Assembly (NCBI RefSeq): GCF_018919395.1
Contig: NZ_JAHLME010000003.1
Span: 1-64,000 of the forward strand
Direction: 5' to 3'
Source: Geomonas azotofigens
GTDB lineage: Bacteria; Desulfobacterota; Desulfuromonadia; Geobacterales; Geobacteraceae
DNA length: 64,000 nucleotides
The notes beneath the pieces are model-generated. The model had not been told where the DNA came from and did not search any database. It saw only the letters and a list, made by a program, of their open reading frames with translations. The translations under genes were made by a program, and so were the position numbers. Below are positions 34,822 to 43,353 of this stretch, piece after piece. Position 1 is the first letter of the stretch. Every line of letters begins with the position of its first letter.

Positions 34822-36195
34822 ATGAGCGCTAACAACGACACCAGCAAGTCCCTGTTTGAAAACGAGATCCCCAAGTGGGGCGAGCCCTATCCGCGGAAGC
34901 TGGACCGGCAGTCCGTTCTGGAGGCACTGACCGATTACATCCTAGGCGTCAACTATCGCGGCTACCGTCCCGACTTCCGCAAGGTGCTTGCGGTACGCAG
35001 CAGCGACCGCACCGCGACCCTGCGCAACTTCGCGGCGCCATTGCGGCAGGAGGTGTACTACTTCATCGAAGGGGAGATCTTCCCCGAAGCAGGGACGACC
35101 AAGTTGGGAGAGGGGGAGAGCCCCGTCGAACTTGCCTCCCGGCTTTTGGATGAGGTCTTCGAGCAGCTCTATATCTGGGTGGCCTATGATCTCACCAAGG
35201 GCTCCCCTCCTGGATTCCGCAAGCCATTCGACCATCCCCCTGTCGTAAAGGGATCTCAGTACGCCAATCCGGAGCAGGTGACACGGGATGCTGCTCGCCG
35301 CGAAGGGGTAAATCCCGGCTTCTACCTTCCCGATCCGGCACCGCTGTCCACGGCGGAAGCGGTGGGGGACGACGATATCGTGCTTGAGGAAGTGCTGAAC
35401 CATGTGACTCAGTTGGTGCGGACGGACTTCCGCAACGCGCTCCCTGAAGGGGAAAACCCACCCATCTGGGACCTCCCCCTGATTGGCGTTGCCTCAGTCG
35501 AAGATCCGCTGTTCGAGCGCTTCCAGGACCCGGAGGTGGTGGGTCCCATGCACCGGCTGCCGCAGGAGTGGCTTCCCGGTGCGCGTTCCATCATCAGCGT
35601 CTTTCTTCCCTTCACCGGGCACATCACCGAGCACTACGCCAAGGATCAGCGCTTCTCGGCCATAGAATTTTCCTCCGGGAAATGGAACGGCTCGAAGTTC
35701 CTTAACGTGGTGCGCCGCTCCCTGATCCGTTTCGTTGAGCGCCACGGCGGGAGGGCGGTCGCGCCCAACATCGACCCGCGTTACGATTCCGACGACTGGC
35801 GTCCCTTCTGGTCCGAGCGGCACACAGCTTTCGCCGCCGGTCTGGGAACCTTCGGTCTGCACCAGAACTTTATCTCCGAAAAGGGGGCGCTCGGGCGCCT
35901 CTGTAGCGTCATCACCGACCTCAAGCTAACCCCGACGCCGCGCCCTTACACCGACGTCTACCACTACTGTCTTTACGCTTTCGACGGGAGTTGTGACGCC
36001 TGCATCAGGCGCTGCCCGACGGGAGCGATAACCAGTACCGGCAAGATCCCGGGGCGTTGCGAGACCCACGGCAACAAGGAACACTTTGCCGCCTGGAACT
36101 ACGGTTCGTGCGGGCACTGTTCCACCCTTATCCCGTGTGCCCGTGAGATTCCACCTAAGATCAGGAAAACCCTTTCCCTCAAGCCGCGGCCGTGA
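34822..36195 (+). CDS. QueG/reductive-dehalogenase-like Fe-S protein
   Basis: 457 residues. The C-terminal half resembles the catalytic region of epoxyqueuosine reductase and corrinoid reductive dehalogenases (WSERHTAFAAGLGTFGLHQNFISEKGALGRLCSVITD, about 330-366), followed by Fe-S ligands: Cys391, Cys394, Cys398-Pro, and Cys413, Cys430, Cys433, Cys439. The N-terminal 210 residues match nothing I know. No signal peptide. In a cluster full of corrinoid and organosulfur genes it could be a cobalamin-dependent reductase or an electron donor; it is unlikely to be the tRNA enzyme QueG because of its length and N-terminus. Confidence 0.65.
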   Translation: MSANNDTSKSLFENEIPKWGEPYPRKLDRQSVLEALTDYILGVNYRGYRPDFRKVLAVRSSDRTATLRNFAAPLRQEVYYFIEGEIFPEAGTTKLGEGESPVELASRLLDEVFEQLYIWVAYDLTKGSPPGFRKPFDHPPVVKGSQYANPEQVTRDAARREGVNPGFYLPDPAPLSTAEAVGDDDIVLEEVLNHVTQLVRTDFRNALPEGENPPIWDLPLIGVASVEDPLFERFQDPEVVGPMHRLPQEWLPGARSIISVFLPFTGHITEHYAKDQRFSAIEFSSGKWNGSKFLNVVRRSLIRFVERHGGRAVAPNIDPRYDSDDWRPFWSERHTAFAAGLGTFGLHQNFISEKGALGRLCSVITDLKLTPTPRPYTDVYHYCLYAFDGSCDACIRRCPTGAITSTGKIPGRCETHGNKEHFAAWNYGSCGHCSTLIPCAREIPPKIRKTLSLKPRP

Positions 36196-36233
36196 CCGGA
36201 TAATCCGCTGTCACCGCCGTATCAGGAGCATAT

Positions 36234-36776
36234 ATGGCGACAGCAGCAATCAGTGTCAGCAAGTACTTGGAGTTTTTTAGGAAGAAAGAGGTGCGCTCGG
36301 TCCTCGATTACGGTGCAGGCACCCTGCGCAATTCGGCCTTCATGGCCGAGGCGGGTTTCAGGGTCTACGCCGCGGACCTGCCGGTGCAAGTGGCGCGGAT
36401 CATGAAGATGGTGAGCGCCAAGAAGTTGGCCGGTGTTCTCAATGTGGATGAGTTGACAGATGGCAGGCTAGATGTGGATCTCGTGCTTTCCAGCTACGTG
36501 TTGAATATCATCCCGGATGGCACGGAGAAGAGCCGGTATCTCAAGAACATCGTCCTCAACCTGCGCCCGGAAGGTTACCTCCTGGTGGAGGTGAGGTGCC
36601 GGGCTACCGCGCCGCAGTGCAGCAGCGGCTGCGCTCACGGCACGAGGTGCCCGAACTGCATCAAGACATACTCGCACCAGGAACTAGATCAACTGGTTGA
36701 GTCGCAAGGCTTCAGGCGCGTGAGCCACTACTACCGTCGTCATTCCGTTGCTGTGCTTTATCAGCGATCCCATTAG
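36234..36776 (+). CDS. Class I SAM methyltransferase with Cys-rich insertion
   Basis: 180 residues. SAM site SVLDYGAGTLRNSAFMAEAG (residues 22-41) and the strand-4 segment DVDLVLSSYVLNIIP. An unusual cysteine group lies between residues 122 and 142 (Cys122, 129, 133, 139, 142; CAHGTRCPNC), probably a zinc or Fe-S site. Last gene of the operon started at 33003. Substrate unknown; methylation of a thiol or of a metal-bound group is conceivable. Confidence 0.7.
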   Translation: MATAAISVSKYLEFFRKKEVRSVLDYGAGTLRNSAFMAEAGFRVYAADLPVQVARIMKMVSAKKLAGVLNVDELTDGRLDVDLVLSSYVLNIIPDGTEKSRYLKNIVLNLRPEGYLLVEVRCRATAPQCSSGCAHGTRCPNCIKTYSHQELDQLVESQGFRRVSHYYRRHSVAVLYQRSH

Positions 36777-36944
36777 ACGCGTCCCGAGTTCCTTCATCTC
36801 TCGTATGGACCCCAACCGACTGGTCAGGCTTATGGGGCATAACAGCAAAAAAAATGATTTATGTGACGTGCGCAGAGTATGTGGAAGGGCTCGAAGACGA
36901 TGTGATGTCCATCCTGGAATATCTCGGTGAAGACTTCGTAACAC

Positions 36945-36974
36945 AAAAAAAGAGAGGACTGTTTGCCCTCTCTC
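36945..36974 (-). terminator. Intrinsic terminator of tRNA-Sec
   Basis: On the minus strand GAGAGGG...CCTCTC followed by seven Ts, about 75 bp downstream of the tRNA 3' end. The stretch 36777-36944 shows no gene. Confidence 0.7.
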
Positions 36975-37046
36975 TTCTCGATGGTGAAAATTTTGGTGAA
37001 AGTTGCCAGGTTTTCACATCTATCTAGCTATAATTATTATTAATTA

Positions 37047-37144
37047 TGGCGGAAGCACATGGGAATCGAACCCACCTGGGAAGTTTCTCACCCCCCACAC
37101 CGGTTTTGAAGACCGGGCCGCCCACCAGCGACGGTGGTGCTTCC
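37047..37144 (-). tRNA. selC: tRNA-Sec (anticodon TCA)
   Basis: 98-nt tRNA reading the minus strand. Acceptor arms GGAAGCA.../...TGCTTCC with encoded GCCA end, anticodon arm CCGGTCTTCAAAACCGG with TCA, a long variable arm, and the T-arm loop GGTTCGATTCC. The eight-pair acceptor and long variable arm are typical of selenocysteine tRNA. It implies that the genome makes selenoproteins; none is evident in this window. Confidence 0.95.
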
Positions 37145-37163
37145 ATTCGTTTCTGTCGCACCT

Positions 37164-37192
37164 TGTTTAAAGCATCTCCAACTTTTAGTCAA
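37164..37192 (-). promoter_or_regulatory. Promoter of tRNA-Sec
   Basis: Minus strand TTGACT (37192-37187), 17-bp spacer, TAAACA (37169-37164), about 20 bp upstream of the tRNA 5' end. Confidence 0.6.
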
Positions 37193-37322
37193 TATGTAAA
37201 ATCGAATGTAATCTTCCAGCTTCATTGGAGCGACCCGCTCAATCTCTCTTTAATTTGTTGCTCAGTCTGAATTGTCTTCGTTATTGCAAATAGTTACCAC
37301 TCTCTATCCACCCCGCTCGCCC

Positions 37323-37351
37323 TTGACAAACCATCGTGATTTCTGTATAGC
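37323..37351 (+). promoter_or_regulatory. Promoter of the yggT-divIVA operon
   Basis: TTGACA (37323-37328), 17-bp spacer, TATAGC (37346-37351), 38 bp before the yggT start. Confidence 0.6.
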
Positions 37352-37388
37352 ATGGCATGCTTAACCACCCAATCTCTGAGGGGGAAAA

Positions 37389-37721
37389 ATGATCCTGCTT
37401 GCCAACATCCTCTTGGCCCTTGCGAAGATCGTCGAGTTGGCCAGTGGTCTTTTAACCGTCTACAAGTACATACTGCTCGCCAGCGTCATCATCTCCTGGA
37501 TCAACGCCGACCCTTACAACCCCATCGTCAACTTCATCTACCGCGTGACGGAGCCGGCCCTGCGGCGCATCCGCCGCTACATGCCGGACACCGGTATGCT
37601 CGACCTCTCGCCACTGGTCCTGTTCGCCCTCATCTACCTGGTGCAGATCATCGTCTTCGACACCGCCTACACCTACCTGATGATCTTGAGTACCCAGCTC
37701 AAAGGAGGGGGAACCCTGTGA
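37389..37721 (+). CDS. YggT-family membrane protein
   Basis: 110 residues, two hydrophobic blocks with the YggT pattern (YILLASVIISWINADPYNPIVNFIYRVTEPALRRIRRYMP, then DLSPLVLFALIYLVQ). The family is found near cell-division and envelope genes. GGGGG site before the ATG; stop overlaps the divIVA start. Confidence 0.88.
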   Translation: MILLANILLALAKIVELASGLLTVYKYILLASVIISWINADPYNPIVNFIYRVTEPALRRIRRYMPDTGMLDLSPLVLFALIYLVQIIVFDTAYTYLMILSTQLKGGGTL

Positions 37722-38164
37722 AAATCACGCCGATGGATATCCAGCAGCAGCAGTTCAAGGGGAAGATGCTCGGCGGTCTCGACCCCGAGGACGTGGACGG
37801 CTTCCTGCAACAGGTGGCGGGCGAGATGGAGGAGCTGATCAGGGAGAACAACGACCTGAAGGAGCGCCTGAACCGCAACGCCACCCAGATGGCCGAGATG
37901 GAGGCCCGCGAGGCGCAGTTGCGCGAGACCATGCTGGCGGCCCAGCGCATCACCGAGGAGATGAAGGCCAACGCCCAGAAGGAGGCGCACCTCATGATCT
38001 CGGAGGCTGAGTTGAAGGGGGAGCGCATCGTCGCCGACGCCGAGAACAAGCTGGTGCAACTCAACAACCAGATCCAGGAGCTGAAAAGGGACAAGCTCCA
38101 GTTCGAGAGCGGCTTCAAGAACCTCCTGGATACCTACTACAAGCTGCTCGCCCTGGATAAATAA
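37718..38164 (+). CDS. DivIVA-domain protein
   Basis: 148 residues. The N-terminus KITPMDIQQQQFKGKMLGGLDPEDVDGFLQQV is the DivIVA membrane-targeting domain, followed by a coiled coil to the C-terminus. GTG start at 37718 with AAAGGAGGGGG, overlapping the yggT stop. Polar-growth or division-site scaffold in other bacteria; the exact role in this group is unknown. Confidence 0.88.
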   Translation: MKITPMDIQQQQFKGKMLGGLDPEDVDGFLQQVAGEMEELIRENNDLKERLNRNATQMAEMEAREAQLRETMLAAQRITEEMKANAQKEAHLMISEAELKGERIVADAENKLVQLNNQIQELKRDKLQFESGFKNLLDTYYKLLALDK

Positions 38165-38478
38165 TGAGCCAAGAGACGGTGAGGGTCACCCGGACGGCGG
38201 AGGGGCTTCTCTTCACGGTGCACGTGCAACCGCGCGCCTCGCGCAGTGAGATCTGCGGCCCCAAGGAGGGGGAGCTCAGGGTCCGGCTCACGTCGCCGCC
38301 GGTGGACGACGCGGCCAACAAGCAGTGCGTCGAACTGATCGCCAAGAGCCTGGGGATCGCGAAATCCAAGGTGAGCATCAAGTCCGGGGCCAAATCCCGG
38401 CACAAGGTAGTGAGGGTGGAGGGGGTGGAGCAGGATGAACTCGACCCGCTATTCAAAATAGACAAGGAGCATCCATGA
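38164..38478 (+). CDS. DUF167 (YggU-family) protein
   Basis: 104 residues: VHVQPRASRSEICGPKEGELRVRLTSPPVDDAANKQCVELIAKSLGI and VSIKSGAKSRHKVVRVEG are the family pattern. Function unknown. Start overlaps the divIVA stop (TAATG). Confidence 0.9.
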   Translation: MSQETVRVTRTAEGLLFTVHVQPRASRSEICGPKEGELRVRLTSPPVDDAANKQCVELIAKSLGIAKSKVSIKSGAKSRHKVVRVEGVEQDELDPLFKIDKEHP

Positions 38479-38933
38479 AGGCGAAAGACATTATGGTAAC
38501 GGACGTGCCGTCCATCACCACCAAGACCACGGTGGCAGAGGCGGTCCGGATCATGAAGAGCAATTTCGGCGACGAGAGTTTCCTGAACGCGGCGCCGGGC
38601 CTGATCGTGGTCAACGAACGGGGGGGGCTGGCGGGGATCCTGACGCCTCTTAGCATCATCACGTCCATCATGGACGGCGCTCCTGAAGGAAAATCCGATC
38701 CCGCCTTCTTCGGCTCCCTGTGCGACCGCATCAAGGATCTTCCCATCTCCGCCATCATGGAACACCAGCCCATCTCGGTAACCCAGGACGCCAGCGTCAG
38801 CGACGTGGCGCGACTCTTTCTCACCCACCGCTTCCAGAGGGTGCCGGTGGTGGACGGCAAGAAGGTGGTCGGTATCATCTACCGCTCGCGCCTGCTCTTC
38901 GCCATTTCCCAGAGTCTCCAGGTTGCCCCTTGA
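38475..38933 (+). CDS. CBS-domain protein
   Basis: 152 residues forming a CBS pair: MKAKDIMVTDVPSITTKTTVAEAVRIM and ISAIMEHQPISVTQDASVSDVARLFLTHRFQRVPVVDGKKVVGIIYRS. Such stand-alone pairs usually bind adenine nucleotides. Overlaps the preceding gene by 4 bp. Confidence 0.9.
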   Translation: MKAKDIMVTDVPSITTKTTVAEAVRIMKSNFGDESFLNAAPGLIVVNERGGLAGILTPLSIITSIMDGAPEGKSDPAFFGSLCDRIKDLPISAIMEHQPISVTQDASVSDVARLFLTHRFQRVPVVDGKKVVGIIYRSRLLFAISQSLQVAP

Positions 38934-38959
38934 CAAAGACGGGGGCGGGTCCTTATATT
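38930..38959 (+). promoter_or_regulatory. Promoter of the FmdB-type gene
   Basis: TTGACA (38930-38935), 18-bp spacer, TATATT (38954-38959). It overlaps the stop codon of the CBS gene, so the next gene has its own promoter. Confidence 0.6.
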
Positions 38960-39018
38960 AATCCTGCCCTTAGCCGTCTTATGGCCGGTGTCACAGTTTA
39001 TTAGGAGGTAGTTAAAAA

Positions 39019-39258
39019 ATGCCACTTTACGAGTATCAGTGCAAAAGCTGCAATAATACCTTTGAGTTGCGCCAGAAGTTCTCCGACGCGCCCGCTTCCG
39101 AGTGCCCCGCCTGCGGCGGGCCGGTCGAGAAGCTGATCTCCCAGTCCGGCTTTTCGCTGAAAGGGGGAGGGTGGTACGGCGACGGTTACGGCAGCTCCAA
39201 GGCCGCTCCCGCCTGCCCCTCCGGCGGAAGCTGCGCCGGCTGCCCCTCGGCCTCCTGA
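39019..39258 (+). CDS. FmdB-family zinc-ribbon protein
   Basis: 79 residues. MPLYEYQCKSCNNTFELRQKFSD and ASECPACGGPVEKLIS give the paired CxxC zinc ribbon of the FmdB regulatory family; the tail is Gly/Ser/Cys-rich (CPSGGSCAGCPSAS). Strong TTAGGAGG site. Single-gene transcript with promoter and terminator. Function not established. Confidence 0.9.
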   Translation: MPLYEYQCKSCNNTFELRQKFSDAPASECPACGGPVEKLISQSGFSLKGGGWYGDGYGSSKAAPACPSGGSCAGCPSAS

Positions 39259-39273
39259 TCAGAAAACCAACCA

Positions 39274-39300
39274 GCCCCCCGTTCGCGGGGGGCTTTTTTT
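39274..39300 (+). terminator. Intrinsic terminator after the FmdB-type gene
   Basis: GCCCCCCGTTCGCGGGGGGC followed by seven Ts. Confidence 0.9.
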
Positions 39301-39435
39301 GTCCCGTTGGCGGGGCAAAGTCCTTTACAAAAACCTCCTCTTTACTTATTATCGACAGCTTAAAACCTGACGCCGGTGGGGCCCGCGCGCCCGCACCGCG
39401 CCTGCATATTCCAGTGAAAAGAGGGGTACACGTTA

Positions 39436-40281
39436 ATGGCGAAAATCATCGACGGGAAGGCCATCGCGGCGAAGATCCGCGCAGAGATCAGCGCGGAGGC
39501 GGCTCGACTCAAGGAGAAGGGGATCGTCCCCGGTCTGGCCGTGGTGCTGGTGGGGGAGGACCCGGCCAGCAAGGTTTACGTCTCCATGAAGGAGAAGGCA
39601 TGCGCTGATGTGGGGATCTTCTCCGACGAGTACAAGCTCCCGGTCGAGACGACCGAGGACGAGTTGCTGGCCCTGATCGAGAAGCTGAACGCGGACCCCA
39701 AGATCCACGGTATCCTGGTGCAGCTGCCGCTGCCCAAGCAGATCAACACCGAGCGCGTCCTCGAGGCGATCTCGCCGGACAAGGATGCCGACGGTTTCCA
39801 TCCCTACAACGTGGGACGCCTGGTCATCGGCAAGCCGCTCTTCCAGCCCTGCACCCCCTACGGCGTGATGGTGATGCTCAAGGAGGCGGGGGTCGAGCTC
39901 TCCGGCAAGGAAGTGGTCGTGGTGGGGCGCTCCAACATCGTGGGCAAGCCGGTCGCCTTCATGTGCCTGCAGCAAAATGCCACGGTGACCCTGTGCCACT
40001 CAAAGACCCGCGATCTCGCCGGCAAGGTGGCCCAGGCCGACGTGGTGATCGCGGCGGTGGGCGTTCCCGAGATGATCAAGGGGGCCTGGATCAAGGAGGG
40101 GGCGGTGGTCATCGACGTCGGTGTGAACCGCGTGGGCGAGAAGAAGCTGGTTGGCGACGTGGAGTACGCGGCCGCCAGCGAGCGCGCCTCGGCCATCACC
40201 CCGGTGCCGGGGGGCGTGGGGCCGATGACCATCACCATGCTGCTGCAGAACACGCTGGAGTCGGCCAAGAGAGGGATGTAG
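39436..40281 (+). CDS. folD: Methylenetetrahydrofolate dehydrogenase/cyclohydrolase
   Basis: 281-residue bifunctional C1 enzyme. [60 protein letters not shown] and [16 protein letters not shown] are all in place. The Tyr and Lys catalytic residues lie in the first motif. Stand-alone gene. Confidence 0.96.
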   Translation: MAKIIDGKAIAAKIRAEISAEAARLKEKGIVPGLAVVLVGEDPASKVYVSMKEKACADVGIFSDEYKLPVETTEDELLALIEKLNADPKIHGILVQLPLPKQINTERVLEAISPDKDADGFHPYNVGRLVIGKPLFQPCTPYGVMVMLKEAGVELSGKEVVVVGRSNIVGKPVAFMCLQQNATVTLCHSKTRDLAGKVAQADVVIAAVGVPEMIKGAWIKEGAVVIDVGVNRVGEKKLVGDVEYAAASERASAITPVPGGVGPMTITMLLQNTLESAKRGM

Positions 40282-40300
40282 GCGCTTAAAAGGCTTAAAA

Positions 40301-40340
40301 GCAAATCCCCCCTCTGTCCCCCCTTCGCAAAGGGGGGGAC
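40301..40340. repeat. Short palindromic repeat (second REP family)
   Basis: GCAAATCCCCCC...TCGCAAAGGGGGGGAC. The same pattern appears at 57441-57498 as GCAAATCCCCCTCCGTC...GCGCAAAGGGGGG. No coding sense in the 283 bp between folD and galU. Confidence 0.6.
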
Positions 40341-40564
40341 GCTGGGGCAGGTGCGGCGCTTCGTGGCACCTCGGACCGTTTCGGCACAATCTGCCGCAAG
40401 GGGAGGGGGAGCAAAGGCGGGCGAATGATTATTCGCCCCTACAGGATGAACGGTCCCGTGCCGGGCACATCCTTTCCGAAGGGGAAGGGGAGCGGCGTTG
40501 CGGGATACATAGCGGGTGCAGGTCCGCTGCAACTATTTCTTCTATGTGAGCAAGGAGTATCGCT

Positions 40565-41431
40565 ATGCGCGTTAAGAAGGCGGTCTTTCCGGTCGCGGGC
40601 TTGGGGACCAGGTTCCTGCCGGCTACCAAATCGACACCCAAGGAGATGCTGCCGCTCATCGATAAGCCGCTGGTGCAGTACGTGGTGGAGGAGGCGGTAG
40701 CCTCCGGGATCGAACAGATCCTCTTCGTCACCGGCCGCGGCAAGAGGGCGATCGAGGACCATTTCGACATTTCCTTCGAACTGGAGTCGCTGCTTTACGA
40801 GAAGGGGAAGGACCACGAGCTGCAGCAGGTGCGCCAGATCGCGGAGATGGCCAACATCTTCTTCGTGAGGCAGAAGGAGGCGCTGGGCCTGGGACATGCC
40901 ATCCTCTGCGCCAAGGACTTCGTGGGGGACGAGCCATTCGCGGTGCTCTTGGGCGACGACATCATCGACGCCCAGCAACCGTGTCTCAGTCAGCTCCTTG
41001 AGACCTACGAAACCTACCGCTCGCCGGTGCTCGCCCTGGAGCAGGTCCCCATGGAGGCCATCTCCTCGTACGGCTGCGTCAAGGCGAACCACCTCGCCAA
41101 GCGCGCCTTCGAGGTGCTGGACCTGGTGGAGAAGCCGCCGGTCGCTGAGGCCCCCTCGGACCTGGCCATCATCGGGCGCTACATCCTCACCCCGGGGATC
41201 TTCCCGATCCTGGAGAACCAGGAGCCGGGCAAGGGGGGGGAGATCCAGCTGACGGACGCCATCAAGACGCTGTCACGCAAGGAACCGATCTACGGCTGCC
41301 GTTTCGACGGTATTCGCCACGACTGCGGCGACAAGCTCGGCTTTTTGAAGGCGACGGTGGACATGGCGCTCAAGCGCGACGAGTTCAACGGGGATTTCGA
41401 GGTGTTTTTGAGGCAGCGCCTGGGCTGTTAG
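40565..41431 (+). CDS. galU: UTP-glucose-1-phosphate uridylyltransferase
   Basis: 288 residues. KAVFPVAGLGTRFLPATKSTPKEMLPLIDKPLVQYVVEEA is the nucleotidyltransferase opening; EKGKGGEIQLTDAI-type and YGCRFDGIRHDCGDKLGFL segments complete the family pattern. Makes UDP-glucose for envelope sugars. Converges on the tonB-like gene with a 4-bp overlap. Confidence 0.95.
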   Translation: MRVKKAVFPVAGLGTRFLPATKSTPKEMLPLIDKPLVQYVVEEAVASGIEQILFVTGRGKRAIEDHFDISFELESLLYEKGKDHELQQVRQIAEMANIFFVRQKEALGLGHAILCAKDFVGDEPFAVLLGDDIIDAQQPCLSQLLETYETYRSPVLALEQVPMEAISSYGCVKANHLAKRAFEVLDLVEKPPVAEAPSDLAIIGRYILTPGIFPILENQEPGKGGEIQLTDAIKTLSRKEPIYGCRFDGIRHDCGDKLGFLKATVDMALKRDEFNGDFEVFLRQRLGC

Positions 41432-42276
41432 TGCAGCCTGCCGCTGCCGCTGCCGTAGTGGAAGAAGGCGATCAGCTTGAAGGTTTCGCCGGTGTACCCC
41501 TTGGGGAAGGAGCCGATCGGCCCCAGGGCGTTCAGGGTGCGCAGCACCTCGTCGTCGAGGATCTTGCTCCCCGAGCTTTCCAGCATGTCGACGCGGACGA
41601 TGTCGCCCTTGCGGTTGAAGGTGATGCGCACCGGCGTCGTCCCCTCGATGCCGCGCAGAAGGGCCGCCTGCGGGTAGTGCCACACGCCGTAGATGGCGGT
41701 CTCGAGGCGGCGTAAAAACGAGCCAAAGAGGATGTCGTCGGTGTTGAGGAAGCGGGTATCCCCCTCCTCGACCTCGCTGCGGTACTTCTCCCGGTAGCTC
41801 TCCTCCAGGCGCGCCATGCGGGTCGCACTGGGAAAGAGCTTGGAGCGGTCGGGAAGCTGGGCGGTCTTGGGTTTGAAGATTCCCTGGCCGGGGAGCGCCG
41901 GTTCCTGGGTCGGCTGCGCCGTCTGGGGCAGTTCCGGTTGCCTCGGCGTCGGTGCCGGGCGGCTCACCTGCGGCAGCGGCTTCGTTTTCGGCAGCATCCG
42001 GTCCACCTCGTCCCGCCCCTTGGGCGCCGTCTCCTTGGCAACACGCTGGGATTTTTCGGAGTACCGCTTGAGCTCTGGTTTCGGTTCAGGCATCTCCTTG
42101 GACTGGGGCTGGGGCGGCAGGTCCGGCAGGTCGGTGAGATCGACCATGGTCGGTTCCGGTGGCGTTTTGGGTTGTTCCGGCGGAATTATCATGATAACAA
42201 GATATATCGCTACGTGAACAAGTAGTGACAGCGCCAGCAGGTAGAGGAAGTTTTTTTCGATATATCTGTTGGACAT
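41428..42276 (-). CDS. TonB-like energy transducer
   Basis: 282 residues. N-terminal membrane helix (FLYLLALSLLVHVAIYLVIMII), a long Pro-rich periplasmic spacer (about 35-150), and a C-terminal TonB domain (LRRLETAIYGVWHYPQAALLRGIEGTTPVRITFNRKGDIVRVDMLESSGSKILDDEVLRTLNALGPIGSFP). Links the proton motive force to outer-membrane receptors or, in some families, motility gliding-type machines; no receptor gene is adjacent. Confidence 0.88.
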   Translation of the reverse strand: MSNRYIEKNFLYLLALSLLVHVAIYLVIMIIPPEQPKTPPEPTMVDLTDLPDLPPQPQSKEMPEPKPELKRYSEKSQRVAKETAPKGRDEVDRMLPKTKPLPQVSRPAPTPRQPELPQTAQPTQEPALPGQGIFKPKTAQLPDRSKLFPSATRMARLEESYREKYRSEVEEGDTRFLNTDDILFGSFLRRLETAIYGVWHYPQAALLRGIEGTTPVRITFNRKGDIVRVDMLESSGSKILDDEVLRTLNALGPIGSFPKGYTGETFKLIAFFHYGSGSGRLH

Positions 42277-42449
42277 GTATCTCCACCCGCCGTTCCGGGT
42301 GTTTAGTGATGTCGGGGGGGCGACGGTTTCCGCCCCTTGCGCTCCGCGTGATGGTAGAAGATCATCCCGTAAAAAGCAAGGGGTTTGGGGGGCGTCCCGG
42401 CACCGCGCCGCTGCTACCCCCCCTGGACCCTACCGTAAACATCCGCTCC

Positions 42450-42463
42450 TTGACCTAGGTCAA
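42450..42463. promoter_or_regulatory. Perfect 14-bp palindrome upstream of etfB
   Basis: TTGACCTAGGTCAA, 55 bp before the etfB start. Its form, TTGAC-N4-GTCAA, resembles sites of CRP/FNR-family regulators; the regulator is unknown. Its left half could also serve as a -35 box. Confidence 0.55.
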
Positions 42464-42518
42464 CTTTTTTTCTCAAATCTCCTTGTAACTTGAAGGCATC
42501 AAACTATCCGAGGTCGCC

Positions 42519-43331
42519 ATGCTCGTAGTGGTATGTGTTAAGCAGGTCCCCGACACAACGCAGGTACAGATCGATCCCGTCACCAACACCCTGATCCGCG
42601 AGGGTGTCCCCTTCATCGTCAACCCCTACGATACCCACGCCGTGGAGCAGGCGCTCCGCTTCAAGGACCGTTTCGGCTGCCGCGTGGCCGCCATCTCCAT
42701 GGGCCCTCCCAACGCGGAGGCGACCTTGCGAAAGGCGCTCGCCCAGGGGGTGGACCGCGCCGTGCTCCTCTCCGACCGGACCTTCGGCGGCGCCGACACG
42801 CTGGCCACGAGCAAGGTGCTGGCCGCGGCCATCGAGAAGCTCGCCCAGGAAGAGGAGGTGGGGGTGGTGATCTGCGGCAAGCAGACCATCGACGGAGACA
42901 CCGCCCAGGTCGGCCCCGGCATCGCCACCCGGCTCAATTTTTCCCAGCTCACCCTGGTGGACAGGGTCGACGATCTCGACATCTCCGGCAAGAAGATCCG
43001 GGTGAGCCGGAAGCTCGAGGGGCGCCACGAACACGTGGAGGCGCCGCTGCCGGTGCTTTTGACCGTGGTGCGCGAGCTGAACCGGCCGCGCTACCCGACC
43101 GTCGCCATGCGCCTTGACTCCGCCGACGCTCAGGTCGAGGTCTGGGACAACAAGGTGCTGCAGCTCGACGTGAACAGCATCGGCCTCAAGGGCTCCCCCA
43201 CGTGGGTGAGCCGCATCTTCTCGCCCGAGCGGGCCAAGGGGGAGATGCTGGGGGACGGGGTGCACGACCCGGAAGGGGCGGCGCAGTTGCTCATCGACAA
43301 GATGCTGGAGAAGGACCTTCTGGCTCTCTAA
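42519..43331 (+). CDS. etfB: Electron transfer flavoprotein, beta subunit
   Basis: 270 residues. VVCVKQVPDT, GVPFIVNPYDTHAVEQAL, ICGKQTIDGDTAQVGPGIATRLNF and the recognition loop GVHDPEGAAQLLIDKM. First gene of an operon with etfA and a membrane oxidoreductase; it passes electrons from acyl-CoA or similar dehydrogenases. Confidence 0.93.
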   Translation: MLVVVCVKQVPDTTQVQIDPVTNTLIREGVPFIVNPYDTHAVEQALRFKDRFGCRVAAISMGPPNAEATLRKALAQGVDRAVLLSDRTFGGADTLATSKVLAAAIEKLAQEEEVGVVICGKQTIDGDTAQVGPGIATRLNFSQLTLVDRVDDLDISGKKIRVSRKLEGRHEHVEAPLPVLLTVVRELNRPRYPTVAMRLDSADAQVEVWDNKVLQLDVNSIGLKGSPTWVSRIFSPERAKGEMLGDGVHDPEGAAQLLIDKMLEKDLLAL

Positions 43332-43353
43332 ATAAACTACCAAGGGAAAAGCA

